From Auriscalpium vulgare (Eukaryota > Basidiomycota > Agaricomycetes > Russulales > Auriscalpiaceae), in contig JAHBBC010000038.1 of the NCBI GenBank assembly GCA_019915015.1, forward strand, positions 62,001 through 126,000: a stretch of DNA of 64,000 nt, given 5' to 3'. Below, piece by piece: positions 44,880-55,958 of this stretch. The stretch's first letter is position 1; every line of letters begins with the position of its first letter. A program made the translations under genes and the position numbers. Below the pieces are notes generated by a model that did no database searches, had not been told where the DNA came from, and saw only the letters and a list, made by a program, of their open reading frames with translations.

Positions 44880-46351
44880 TACCTCTCCTGACATCCAACA
44901 GCTGCGCTGCAGATCGTCATCGCGCGCCCTGACTGCAACATCCACCCACGCAACCTCTTCTCGCAAGGCGTTTTTGAGGTAAGCCCCCACACTCATGGCG
45001 CCCATCGTATCTCTATCGACCGACCTCACATTCCTCGCGGCCAGCCCTCTGTCATGTTGCATAGCGGGAAGGCCCCAGACGCCCAGGCAACAGCAACGAC
45101 TGCACGCGGTGCCATGCTGATCCCTCTTCCCCTCGTCCGAGATGAGGACCTTATACCTAAAAATAACGAAACCATGGAGGCCCTCAGTGGCGCCATCCGC
45201 GTCCGGAGGTTCAAAGGCACCACTGGACGCATTCTGGGCACACTGGACGGCCCCGGGCACGCCGTCACCGTCGGTATCCACGCCCTACCCAAAGAAAATC
45301 GACCCTGCTCACGCGCTCGTGCAAACCGTTCGAACGTGCTGGCGGGGCTACGGGATCCGCGATGCGCATGGGACGGGGAGGGGCATGTCTTCGCTGGAAG
45401 GCCATGCCCCAGGGAGCCTGATTGTACACGAGCAGCCCATGTTGATCGTTGCCGTTACTGAGCTCATCCAGCCGCGCCGCCGCCCACGGAGTGTCCAGGG
45501 GGGAAACACCGCCTGGTCGAAGCTGCCGTCGACGTCATGCCTGAAGACACCCAACAGCTGTTTCTTGGCCTTGCGAAATCCAAGGCTGGACCCTCTGCGG
45601 CCCACGACACCATGAATACGAATGCATTTGGCGTCGGCGGCATCAACGGATGCATCGGCACGTACGGGGCCGTCTTCAAATACATGTCACGAATCAACCA
45701 TAGGTGCGTGCGTCTCCTGCTGTGCTGGTCCGCCAATGCGAATGAACGTGCGGCAGCTGCACTCCAAACGCAGACTTCTTCTGGAATGCGAAGTCACTCA
45801 CAGGCGACGTTCGCGCCCTGCGGGCGAGCAAATCACGATGTGTTACACCGACATCTTTTACCACTACGCAAGCCGCATGGAACCCCTTCGGAGGCTCTAC
45901 GCGTTCATCTGCAACTGCCCGCCATGCGCCCTGCCGCCGAGACGGATCGCCGAAGACGACACATTCCGGTCCGTGCTCTACGACCTTCACGTCAATATAG
46001 CGCGGCGCCCTGCAGTCCGCGTAGGCGACGCTCTGCACGTCACCAAGACTTTACCTGCGCCGCATGGAAAGAGAGGCAATGTACGACGCGTACGCATCGG
46101 TGGCTGTCGCGAGGGTGCTTGTGGAGGCCGCGTGCGTGCTGGGCGAGCGCGCGCGCGCTGTGCGGTGGGTGGAGAGGGCGGCGGAGATGACGTGCGCAAC
46201 GACGGGTGCAGATGGTTGGTGGGCGGAGGTGGCGGCGGCGGCGGAGCAGACGCGTTGGTGGGAAGGAGACGATGTCGATGAAATGGAGAGCCGTACACAG
46301 AGGGCCGTTTGGAGTGGGCCTCAGTTCCGCTTGTCGCAAGCGGCGATGTAG
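44880..46351 (+). pseudogene. SET-domain protein, copy 2: full length but with several frameshifts
   Basis: Successive frames reconstruct the same protein: GTGRGMSSLEGHAPGSLIVH (44.5% of the way in, about 45370-45430), MPEDTQQLFLGLAKSKAG, MSRINH before the conserved intron (about 45703-45755), CTPNADFFWN, GEQITMCYTDIFYHYASR, RLYAFICNCPPCALPPRR and VEAACVLGERARAVRWVERA. Frame changes occur near 45290, 45470, 45810 and 46050. A possible upstream exon reads PDCNIHPRNLFSQGVFE near 44925-44975. The gene is about 15% longer at the 5' side than copy 3 if that exon is real. Decayed, not functional as read. Confidence 0.65.
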
Positions 46352-46675
46352 TTGGTGCTCGGGTGGCAACGGGCATAGTATATGCCATCCCGAGCACCTC
46401 AGCATGAGGAATATCTGATATAATAGAATGATAATATTTCGAAGGTCAAAATATGTACGTCTGAGAGAAAGTCTGAGCGCTATAGAAACAGCCTCAAATT
46501 AGCCCTAACTAGGCCTAACTGCGCTGCCGACAAAGCATCCGTGGGACATCTATCTCATACACGACCCAACGCAAGCCAGTTCGCCCAGCATCACGCTGAG
46601 CCAGTCTACAGTGACAATTTCTTCAATTCAATTCAATCATACAGACTACATCCGACAGCCTGAGCACCCGCGCGC
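46352..46675. other. Intergenic between convergent genes
   Basis: 3' flanks of the SET pseudogene and of the CipC gene. No motif recognised. Confidence 0.4.
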
Positions 46676-47269
46676 TTAGTAGTCGCTAGCAAGACCCTCC
46701 TCAGCGTGCTTCTTGGCTGCGACGACAGAAAGCGATCAGCAAGCGTCCGTCATCATCGCAACTCATCGCAACGTACCTTCGTGCTTGGCCTTCGCCTTGT
46801 CGAGGGCGTTGAGCTGCGATCGGCGTCAGCACACAGCGATCAATCCAATCAGTACAGCGCGCAGACGTACCCCGTGCGTCTCCACCTCGCGGTCGATGAA
46901 CGCGCCAGCGAGGCCAGCACTGTGTCGCGCGTCGGCGGGTGGCCGAGCGTAGAGAAGAGCGCATGGGGCACTTACAAGATCTCCTTGGCCTTCTCGTGGG
47001 AGGTGGGCTTGCCGCTGGCCGCGACGTGCTTCTCGTACGCCTTGGCCGCCTGCCGTCTGTGGTCAGCGTGCTGCCGTCGCCGCCAACACGTCCATCAACG
47101 TACCTCGTACGAAGCAGCGGCGGCGATGAGCTCGTGGGAGAGCTCCGCCTTATGCGGGGCGGCCTGGTACTGTACGGCGACATCAGCATGCAGGCCCGTC
47201 GACAACGAGCGAGCAACGAACCTCGCCGTAGGCCTGCGCCTGCTCAGAGTCGTCGCCGAAGAAACCCAT
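46676..47269 (-). CDS. CipC-like antibiotic-response protein (DUF3759)
   Basis: Six short exons in phase: 47269-47222, 47169-47104, 47049-46976, 46919-46871, 46813-46777 and 46716-46676; 104 residues. The sequence shows the family hallmarks: MGFFGDDSEQAQAYGE at the start, PHKAELSHELIAAAASYE, YEKHVAASGKPTSHEKAKEI, LAGAFIDREVETHG and a Lys/Ala-rich tail. CipC was named for a concanamycin-induced protein of Aspergillus, and homologues are strongly expressed in many fungi under stress or on plant material. Biochemical function is unknown. The length is near the usual 100-120. The product is small, soluble and helical, without a signal peptide. The many introns in such a short gene are typical for mushrooms. 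Confidence 0.9.
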
Positions 47270-47355
47270 GGTGACTAAAAGATGAAGGGGGGAGGTGAAA
47301 GTGGGAGATCAAGTGCTGTGGTCGGGGACCTGATGAGATCGGTGGTCTGAGGTGT

Positions 47356-47363
47356 CTTATATA
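47356..47363 (-). promoter_or_regulatory. TATA box of the CipC gene
   Basis: Minus-strand TATATAAG about 90 bases upstream of the ATG at 47269, preceded by GC-rich sequence. Position and sequence suit a strongly expressed fungal gene. Confidence 0.55.
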
Positions 47364-47831
47364 CTGCGCCGGGCGGGGGATTCCCGTTGCAGTTGCCGGA
47401 GCTGGGATGTCCCCTAATCTATGACGATATAATTAGGAACAATGGATCGTATCAGAGCGTATCAGATGGCCGGTTCGGAATTGTGGTTACGGGGCTCTGG
47501 GGTACGGCGGATCGGATGTGTACCTATGCGGCTGCACCCTAGAATATTCGTCCTCGACGCGATCAGATGGCGTATCTTCGCGCCATCTGGTGTGCAGCAG
47601 TGCCTTTTGTCATCTGAATCCGGGTTTGAAGGGCGGGGAAGACAGAGCGACCAGGCCCAGGGATAGGCCCGGAAAGTACAGCAATATTGCTGTGCGATAC
47701 GCCACCGACATCTCGGATATTCCACGAGTTGAATCGCGTCGTCCTAGATTCTGTCATTAGAGCATGATGGTATATCCAATCCGTCCACAGTGCACCGCCA
47801 TCTACACTGGCGATAGTCCGCCCGACCGCAC
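47364..47831. other. Intergenic: CipC upstream region and PSD 3' flank
   Basis: No supported gene. Short frames on both strands lack coding character. Confidence 0.4.
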
Positions 47832-49635
47832 CTACGCCTGCTTCTCGCGGCCCAGCCGCCCCAGGCTCTCGCCCACCTTCACCTTCTGCCCCGCGTGCAC
47901 CGAAAACTCAAACATCTCGGGCGCCTCGAAGATCAGCACGATCGTGCTGCCCAGGCAGAACCCGCCCATCTCCTGCGCAGGCTGCAGCGGCTGGCCGTTC
48001 AGAATCGGCGACGCGCCCGAGTACACCGCTTCCGTGAAGGTGCCGGGAGGCGGTGAGCGACCCCGCACGTTCGTGCGCAGCTCCTGTACGACATACGTAG
48101 ATAAATCAGCGTGTGCGTGCAGACGGCAGTTGAGGGCGCAGTTGCGCAGGTTACCTGGTCGAAGTTGATCTTGATGCTACCGACGTTCGTCGCGCCGACT
48201 GGCACCATGCCGAAGAAGCCGTGTTTCCATCGCCCCAGCAGCGCGACGCGCTCATTCAGCACGAAGAGGTTCTCCAGGCGCTTCGCCACGTACGGCGACA
48301 CCGAGAACAGTTCGCCTGCCGGGGTGTCGCGTCAGCTCTACTCACGACACCGCGCTACCGCACGCACCTTGGAAGTGCCGCCGCTTCTCAACGACCCACG
48401 CTGTCGGGCTGTGGAAGCGGTGGTAATCGCCGGGCGCGAGATATACGACAGTGAAGTAGAGCGCGTTGCCCGGCTTGACGCGCGCGGACGCGCTGCCGCG
48501 CCGCTCGAGCGCGGGGCGCACGCCCATCTCCTTCGCCACGGACGCGTGCTCCGCGAGGGTGTCCTGCACGGGCTTGCCGGGCTCGACGACAGACGCGTCG
48601 ACGCGCTCGCCGAACTTGGTCGGCGGCGGGTGGCGCGCGTACGCCTCTGCGTCCGTCGGGAACTCCGGCTGCGGCGCAGCGCCCGGCTCCAGGGGCGTGC
48701 TCGGCGTCGACGTGCCGATGAGCTGCGAGAGGCTGTACTCGATGCCGTTGACGTTCGCGAACTCCTGGTCGTCGACGACGGCCATCTCGCGGTCCGGGAA
48801 GGCGACGACCGTCGGGCGGGCGCCGGGCGTGGCGAGGCCGAGCAGCGCGTCGAGCGAGTACGTGATGCCCTTGACCTGCTCGACGCGCATGCCCTGCACG
48901 GTGCCAAAGTGCAGCACGGTGCCGTCCGCGGGCGACACGAGCGCGGCGGCGGGGTCGACGGGGCGCGCGCCGGGCTTGAGTTTGCGGTAGAAGAACGCGC
49001 CGAGGGACGGGTACGCGCGCAGGTCGGCGGGCTCGATTTCGGTGAGGTCGCAGCCGAACGCCCAGGCGTACACGCGGAAGCCGATGGGCCGGAACCAGAC
49101 GGGGAGCTCGAGCGAGTTGAGCCAGCCCCATAGGCGAGACATGTTGCGCAGAGGAAGTGCACCGAGGATGTGGACCTGCCAGCAGTCGGTCAGTCGAAAG
49201 CGCATAGGCAAAGGGCTGCGGCGTACCTGCCATGGGCCCTTGAGCCGGATGACTTCATGGCCGTCCTCGTCTACGTGGACCTCCTTCGCATCGCGCGCGG
49301 CGGTCCGCCTGTATTGCAACACGACCAGCAACAGCGCGCCGAGGAACCACGGAAGAGGGTACCATTTCGTGGGTGTTTTGCGTGCAGCGTCGGCAAGTTT
49401 CCCTACGGAGAGCATCAGCGAGTTGGCTCGAGTCACACAACCAAAGACACGCACGGAAGGTCGCTCCAGAGTGTGCACGGTAGTCGAAGCGCTGTCGTGT
49501 GTAGTGGAATGCGCGCACGACGTGGTGCTGGCGAGGCCGCTGGAACTTGAAGACAGACGAGGCGGAGCGCGGCGGCTTGGCGGCCTTTGCTTGCCAAAAG
49601 GCGGCGCTGAGAAGTGTGCGTCTGCGCGGCAGCAT
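47832..49635 (-). CDS. psd1: Mitochondrial phosphatidylserine decarboxylase
   Basis: Converts phosphatidylserine to phosphatidylethanolamine in the inner mitochondrial membrane. Five exons in phase (49635-49479, 49402-49227, 49175-48368, 48315-48155, 48083-47832) give 517 residues. The ATG at 49635 opens a basic, Ser-rich presequence without acidic residues ([20 protein letters not shown]), then a single TM near residues 60-78 ([16 protein letters not shown]). The catalytic domain shows [31 protein letters not shown] (Asp of the cleavage triad), [11 protein letters not shown] (His) and the self-cleavage motif LGST at residues 478-481, where cleavage after Gly479 turns Ser480 into the pyruvoyl group. 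Longer frames read through from TTG codons upstream are not needed. The extra Pro/Ala-rich stretch around [20 protein letters not shown] is a common fungal insertion. Confidence 0.93.
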
Positions 49636-52489
49636 GCAGGTGGTGAGAGGAGGAGAAAAGATTCAAAGAAAAGGTGAGGATGACGGGAAGACGCAGCAGC
49701 GAGCGCACGGTCCTCGCCAAAATTGGCGCCTGGCCGCGTGGAGTGTCGGTACTCCCCTCGTCCAGCTGGCGAAAGCAGAAAAGTTCGTACCAGTGGAAGC
49801 TGGGATCCTCTTGCCAATCTATCCTAAGTTGTGTACGCACAACTTCGCAGTGACAGCAACTCACATTGCAGATTATCACATGTCAAAATCATATCTCGCC
49901 CTATGATATACAAGTCCACATTGTCCCTGTTCTATATAACACAGCTACTTTTCGACGACCTCGAATTCGACGATCTCGAACGGATACGCGGATGCCTAAG
50001 TAGCGTCCGCACGGCCGCGCAACACAATGTCTTGAACAGAAGGTCTCGGGGATTTAAATTCGTCACCAGGAGCTCGAGTGTCGGGAAAGCAACTGCAGTT
50101 GTCGCGAGCCCACTACAACCTAGGTGGAGATTTGATCTGTCGGGATCAATACTTGCAGCCTCGGAGCGAGAGTCCGTCCGCATGCACTGCAGTACCGCAC
50201 TCAACGCAGGGGGGTCGAAGGCGTCCATTCTGCGCGTCCTCGGGCAACAAGCCGACAAGCAGGCCCAGATGTCCGGTGTCCATTTGCTGTTGCTGTCGCT
50301 GTAATTTTCCGCGTAGCCATGCTGAATGCATGCAGGTCTATATGCTCCGAGAAGGCTCCTATCATTGCAGTCTGTGTATTTTCCGGGGTGGCTTCCCGCG
50401 GGCTGCTGATGCCATAGAGAAACATCGGCAGGAGGGAAGGAAGCTCTGCCTCTGTACCGCTCGGCTCCCAGGAATGCCCTGCATATGAAGTACTCCTCGT
50501 CTGCAGAGGGAAGTGCGGTTTTCCAGACGCTGAGCTTGAGTCCACACTCGGACAGCTCGACGCTAAGGGTAGGTTTGCGAGCTGGAGACGGACGAGCGAA
50601 GATGGGCCGTCAATGCCGGAAGAACGCATTTTAGTTTCTTCGACCGTTACTCCGGCAGTCGAACGTCGTCTTCAAGCGAGCGGAATGACGCAGGATCCTC
50701 ATGATATTTCCGCGTTTTTGAAGGTTGCCATCGAAGACTAGAACAGAGCTCCTCGGTCCATTCGGGGCCTATGGTTAAGGAGACGCGCTCTCATAAAGCG
50801 GGATTTGCGATCGCGACCTCTCGCCAGTAAGTAGTGGCAGACGTGTGTCACCTTGATCCAGCCCATACGCTAAGAGGTCAGAAAGGGAGCGTGGCTGCCA
50901 CCTGGCTTGAACCTGTGGCCTCGAGATCGCGTGACATTCGGCTCGTCGAGGGCTACCGTTGAGAATACGCGCGTGAGGAGCTCCGAAGGTAAGCGAGCGA
51001 CTCGGACAGGTCTGCAGGATCCGGAGTGAGGGCACTGAGACAACCGTCGACAGTGATAGTCATGAGAGCAAATAGCTGTTGCCGGTCGTGCTCCAGGCCT
51101 CGGCGTGCGTGGGTCACTGCCTGAAAACCTTGCGATTCCGCAGACACACCCATTCGAACCACTATTCATTGGCGCTGCAGAAGCAATGTTGATTCGGTGA
51201 AAAGTCCAGGCGCGTGCATCGTGCCTTTCCATTGAGATTTGGATACAAGCACAACTCCAGCTGCAGGTGGTGGTCGAAGCCAAGTTAGTGAAGCGGCAAA
51301 GTACTGTGGGAAACCTGACTCCGACCGTGACTATGTAGGACAACGCAAATTACCTTTTCTTCCTCTGCATTGGACAAGCATTCTGCCTCTCCTCAAAGAG
51401 CATACATGTGCCCACCAAGCACGATACATACCCCCCGCAACAGACGACACTGCGCCCTGCGAACGAGAAGAGACTACGCCTCGCGCTCGACTCGGATACA
51501 CACTGGCACGAACCCATCCCTGCCAAATACATACCGACCCTCAGCAAATCAAGCATGGCGGCGAAGCCCAAGACCCAAAGCTAAACGCTCGAAGCGCAGG
51601 CAGAAGGCTGAAGCACAAGGAGCCGGGAGTCTCGGCTCCCTGATTTTCCATCCGTCTCTGACCTCCGAGCTCACAGCCATCCACTAGCCCCGTCCACACG
51701 TCGTCAATATAGTGCGTCGCCCGACCTCCAATGGCTACGTCCGCCGCTTCACACAGAAGGCATACGACCACCGCAACAGGTGCCCGGCGCTCTTCAATTC
51801 TGCGCCGCATCACGCTGAGTTGCGCATGGGCAGCACCTGGTAAGGGTCTTCACGCCCGTGCATCAGTAGGGGTGCTCCAGTGTGGAATCCTTCCCGCACG
51901 AGGACGTTGTCTAGGGTGCGTCGCCCTGCTCCTTACTCTATGCATTCTGCGCTGTTTGCTGACCGCGGCCAGGCGTGGCGTTCTCGATGATCGATCCGTG
52001 TACATATGGCATGCGGGAAATCAATAGTGACTATGCCGCATGACAGCATACAACTAGAATGCCGATGTGCCTTCAAACGTTGTCAATGTCCATGTCAATG
52101 TCCATCCCGTCACCGCGTCCCTCGTGCACCGCGAACATCGTTTCTGGATCCCCCTTTTGCATTTTCAACATGGCCAAAGCCCTTCGTCGGGGCCGTCATC
52201 GCGTTGTGCTGCCCCGTCGTCGTTTTGCCTCCGCGGTAACTATTCGGATTGATCGGAAGGCACAAGGATGTACAAACACCCTACAAAAAGCTGTTGTACG
52301 CTGTGACCTGTTGACAGTGTTGTTCAGGTTCGATTGGCCTTGTGTATGTGTTGTTCTGAGTCCGTATGTATTCCCATGGGCGCCTAACGCATGGCAATTC
52401 TCTCGCTTTTGTTCTCCAGGTCATAAAAGGTTCTCGCCTGCAATCAGTCATGGGCATCAAGTTCCTTTTCCTTTTACTCACCTCCTGAA
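49636..52489. other. Region without a supportable gene
   Basis: 2.8 kb with only overlapping Ser/Arg/Cys-rich frames. The 5' flank of the decarboxylase lies at the left. A possible F-box relic is listed separately. The duplicated word TGTCAATGTCCATG occurs near 52080-52100. Confidence 0.35.
50939..51001 (-). pseudogene. Possible F-box motif relic
   Basis: Minus-strand frame VARLPSELLTRVFSTVALDEP resembles the first helix pair of basidiomycete F-box proteins (LPPELLxxIF...). The frame closes soon after, and no leucine-rich repeats follow. Confidence 0.25.
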
Positions 52490-53931
52490 ATGGCGTCAAG
52501 CCTGGTTAGGAGAAATGCTCAAGACATCCTCAACGGACCTCTTACCCGCCGCACGTACCTCCTCCCGATGTATGGCGCGTATGTTGTCTTCACGTTGAAT
52601 CCGGTCGCCACCCTGGAGGCATTGGAGGACCCGATTGCGACTGAGCAGGCAGCTACTCTGACCACGAAGAAGTACGTGGGGTACATTTCTCGTGTAAGTC
52701 GCACTACTCTGTTACGGGACGTTGCTCCTGAAGCTGGCGATTTAGGTTGCCGATCTTGCATTGCCTGAACGCAGATATCACCGATGCACGTGTCACCTAC
52801 TCAGCAATAGCTTACCAGCTGCATCGGAAACCAACCACACCGAAGAAACCATGTTCATCCCGATTGCTCCGGCTACACACCCCGAAGGCCGCACGTCCTT
52901 GTCACCAACGCCTGCTCTTCCTTGGGACGGCCTTAATCATCATACGCTGAAAGAAACCGACCTCCGTGTAACGACGGACTCGAGCACAAGTGTAGACCAC
53001 AGCCTGTCGCCGATGATTATAGTGCGCGATATTCTGGCAATGGAGCGGACAGTGAACACGGACTTCTGGCGCCAAAGTCAGCTGCGGACAGCCTACGAGG
53101 CTGCTCACCCCGAATCATCACAGAGATCAACGCTGTTTACCTTTCCGTTGGCCGACAGAGACCACGATGACGATCGGGACGACCGTTCATCCCACTACTC
53201 GGATGGGTCAGATTCTGTGGATCTGTCGGAGTCGTCTGACGCGTCCAGCGACGATCTTGACTGGATTCCGGAAACCCTTCGAGATCCTTTCGTCGTCCGG
53301 GAGGATCCAGCGCATCAGTTCATGCCTGTAGTTGACTTCAATGTCGACCTTTCTACCGTTCCTGAGTTCACGGATGCAAAATATTTCTTCGAGGAGATTG
53401 CCGCTATAGAAAGGTATGTGCAATGCCCTTAATTACTCGCTCCGAGTCCATATCCCTGACACTTCGCCCACAGAATTCGGGCCGAATCCGAGGAGCGCAG
53501 CCGTGATTGCATCGAGCGGCTGGAAGTGGAGCGATTGGTGGATGAGCATCAGCGTGACGCCTCTGCATCGCAGCACAACCCTAAATGTGAGTATGCAATC
53601 TATCATATATGAATATGTGTCCTAAGCTTCGCTCAACGTAGCGACGAGCCTCGTTTTACGGCTCATTGGCAAGACGCGTGCCAAAGTCGAGGCTGTACCC
53701 TCCGAGTCCGAAAAATATTTGGATCGCAATAGGAAGCATGGAAAAGAACGAAGACTTAGACGCTATTACACGATTGGCAGGAACGGTAAGCTGCGCCGCG
53801 CTCTGCATAACTTCCTTCGCATGATTCTGACACGCACGCAATTGACAGGCATTGTTTCGTTCTCGCGCGCGGTCATATCCGTCGTGCGATCGTGTCTCCC
53901 ATGCGGGTTTGGCAGGCATGCGCAAAGATAG
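52490..53931 (+). CDS. Unnamed 403-residue protein, five exons
   Basis: Exons 52490-52693, 52746-53413, 53474-53586, 53642-53785 and 53849-53931 all join in phase with canonical donors and end at TAG, so this is a credible intact gene. The N-terminus is compact (MASSLVRRNAQDILNGPLTR). Residues about 100-220 are Thr/Ser/Asp-rich and probably disordered, with DRDHDDDRDDRSSHYSDGSD and SSDASSDDLDWIPE. A charged helical segment follows (RAESEERSRDCIERLEVERL), then a strongly basic tract (RNRKHGKERRLRRYY) and a short hydrophobic stretch near the end (GIVSFSRAVISVVRSCL). No domain was recognised. The basic cluster could be a nuclear signal, and the end could be a weak membrane anchor. No relation to its neighbours is evident. 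Confidence 0.65.
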
Positions 53932-54027
53932 GTTGTCGTATCTGAGCTGGGACTCGGTTACTTGCGCACGGCCTGGCCCGTGTCAGCTAAGATGATATTC
54001 GACTGTTCACTAATGCAATCAATTGAA

Positions 54028-54960
54028 CATCTTAAACGCGTCCTGTTCCTCCGCGCTGCCGCCCACCAGCCCCTCGATCGACTGGTGATAAATGTCGTTG
54101 CGCGCTTTGAGGATCGACGCGTCCATCTCCTTCATCGCCTTCCCGAGCCTCACGTGTCTCCGTCGTGTCGAACGTCGAGCGAGCCTTCTTGATCTCCGTG
54201 AGCAGCTGCTGCCAGTGCGCGAGCGAGTCGCCGAGCCGGTCTCCAGGTCTCAGAGCGACTGGATTTGTAGCCACTTCACGACGTATTATTTGATCTCTTG
54301 AACCTTGATTCCAACCAGTGCGAAAGGCCGCTCAAGTGTGTTGTCCGCGAAGTGAGTTAGCCACAAGGGGTCAGCACGGCGTGGGCAAGGTACGGTTCAA
54401 TCGGCAGACGACGCACACTATTGGGGGATCAAGGAAGATGACCTGGTTTGTATCCGAATTGGCTTCAACTCCATGCTGCCCTGGAGAGGTTTCGCCGTGA
54501 GTAGCTGTCATTGCTATGTGCGGTCGAAGTCTGAGAACCAGACTCGAATTGGACTCGAATGTCATGCGATAGCCTTTGAAATAGGATGCCGTCAATGCGC
54601 GTGTCCAGCTCCGACAGCCACTGGTCAAGGTTAGCGCAGCCCTCGAGACTCAATCGATCAATCTGACAGCGGGCCAGTTAGCATGAATAATACAGAAGTA
54701 TGAGGACATACGGCCGTTGAATGCGGCTCAGCAGCTCCGAGAATGCCTCTGTGGTGTAGGAACACGTGGCGAGGTCCTCCACCGCACGAAGGACTCGGAT
54801 GTCCGTGTAGAGGTCGAAGACGTTGTTCGTTTTGTCCTAAAACATCATGAGCCAGGCCCGCGCTGTGTCACGACTCACCAGGGCCCGTGAGACGCACCTG
54901 CAGCACCGACACGACACCAGCAAACTCCCGCACGAACTGGATGTGCCGATTATCGCGGCC
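54028..54960 (-). pseudogene. Cytoplasmic dynein heavy chain relic (tail region)
   Basis: Consecutive minus-strand pieces in the correct order match the dynein heavy chain tail: HIQFVREFAGVVSVLQ (about 54955-54897), VFDLYTDIRVLRAVEDLATC with SYTTEAFSELLSRIQ (54825-54730), LSLEGCANLDQWLSELDTRI (54655-54595), TNQVIFLDPPI (about 54450-54415), DRLGDSLAHWQQLLTEIKKA with RSTFDTTETR (54243-54157), and MKEMDASILKARNDIYHQSI (54145-54085). Frames differ between the pieces, stops intervene, and the intervening parts are deleted. The real gene encodes more than 4000 residues, so under a tenth is present. No motor domain is in the window. Confidence 0.75.
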
Positions 54961-55958
54961 GAGATATACCGCGCTGCGTCGTACTGACTCAAGAGGGGGT
55001 CCTACGGGATGTTGATGCCTAGCTGATCATGAGTAGTATCAGTTCGCGTCCGCCGTCCGCCTGGTTCGCAGCGCACTCACCACGCGTCACCATCCGCTGC
55101 GCCTCGTTCCTGTACTCCGCCACTCGCCACTCCCTCATCACTCTCGATCAACGTAGTTGTCCCGCGTTCTAGGCACGCGGCGATAGCGCTGGCGCTGGCC
55201 AACGGTCCGCCGCGTTGACATTCGTGATCTGGCCTCGTCTTCGTCATCCGCGTATTGGATGGTCACCTCCAGTTGCGGCGTCGGTGCGGTTCGGTGCTTG
55301 AGGTTCATGCTGATCTCGTCTTCGGATGGGGATGATCCGCGAAGGCAGCGCGTCGGCGCTATGTGACGCTTGCTAGCGGTCATCATCGACGAGATCGAAG
55401 TGAGGGCAGTGCCATCATGACCTAGTAAGGGTCAGAGGATTGGGCGGGGACGTCAACCAGTTTGTGCAAGGGAGATAGAACCACAATTGGGATGATCAAA
55501 GGAGCGCGTAAAACTCGATCGGCGCGAGCGCTCAGAGCGTCGCGAGCGTGAGATACGTGGCTGCGGGTGACCCGTACGTGCACAGCGCCTCGGCGGCGGA
55601 AACGGCCTCGGGCAGCGGCCAGTAGATGGCGTGCAGGAGGAGATTCACGACGGTCATGCGGGAGGGTGATGATCGGCGCGCAGGAACGGCAGTCTGTACG
55701 TTCAACCTGTTCTGCGAGGCTTCGATGAGCTTGGGAGCGTATGCGCAGAAGAAGACCGATATCAGCATTTATTGGAAGTGCACGGGAGTCTTGAGATCAT
55801 CCGCGCTGCTCAAACCTTGGAAGCAGCAAAAAGACATATCCATTTGGGATATCTTTGTACTACATGTCGTTTTCAGAGAAACAAGGCGAGGGCAACATAT
55901 CTGACGAACTCGGAGGAGGTCACGTCGAGGCCACACGCGAGATGAATACACTCACCAA
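54961..55958. other. Region without a supportable gene
   Basis: Minus frames at 55386-55138 and 55768-55532 have no recognised motif. Further dynein pieces were looked for but not found here. Confidence 0.35.

Noticed and set aside
48111..49133. 340-codon plus-strand frame rich in Arg, Ala and Asp
   Set aside because: It is antisense to exons of the phosphatidylserine decarboxylase and reflects the codon bias of that GC-rich gene.
49433..49879. Upstream in-frame extension of the decarboxylase to TTG at 49817
   Set aside because: It starts from a non-ATG codon and includes an intron; the spliced start at 49635 gives a proper mitochondrial presequence.
50890..50940. tRNA-like GGTTCAAGCC word on the minus strand
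   Set aside because: The flanking bases do not form a T stem or an acceptor stem.
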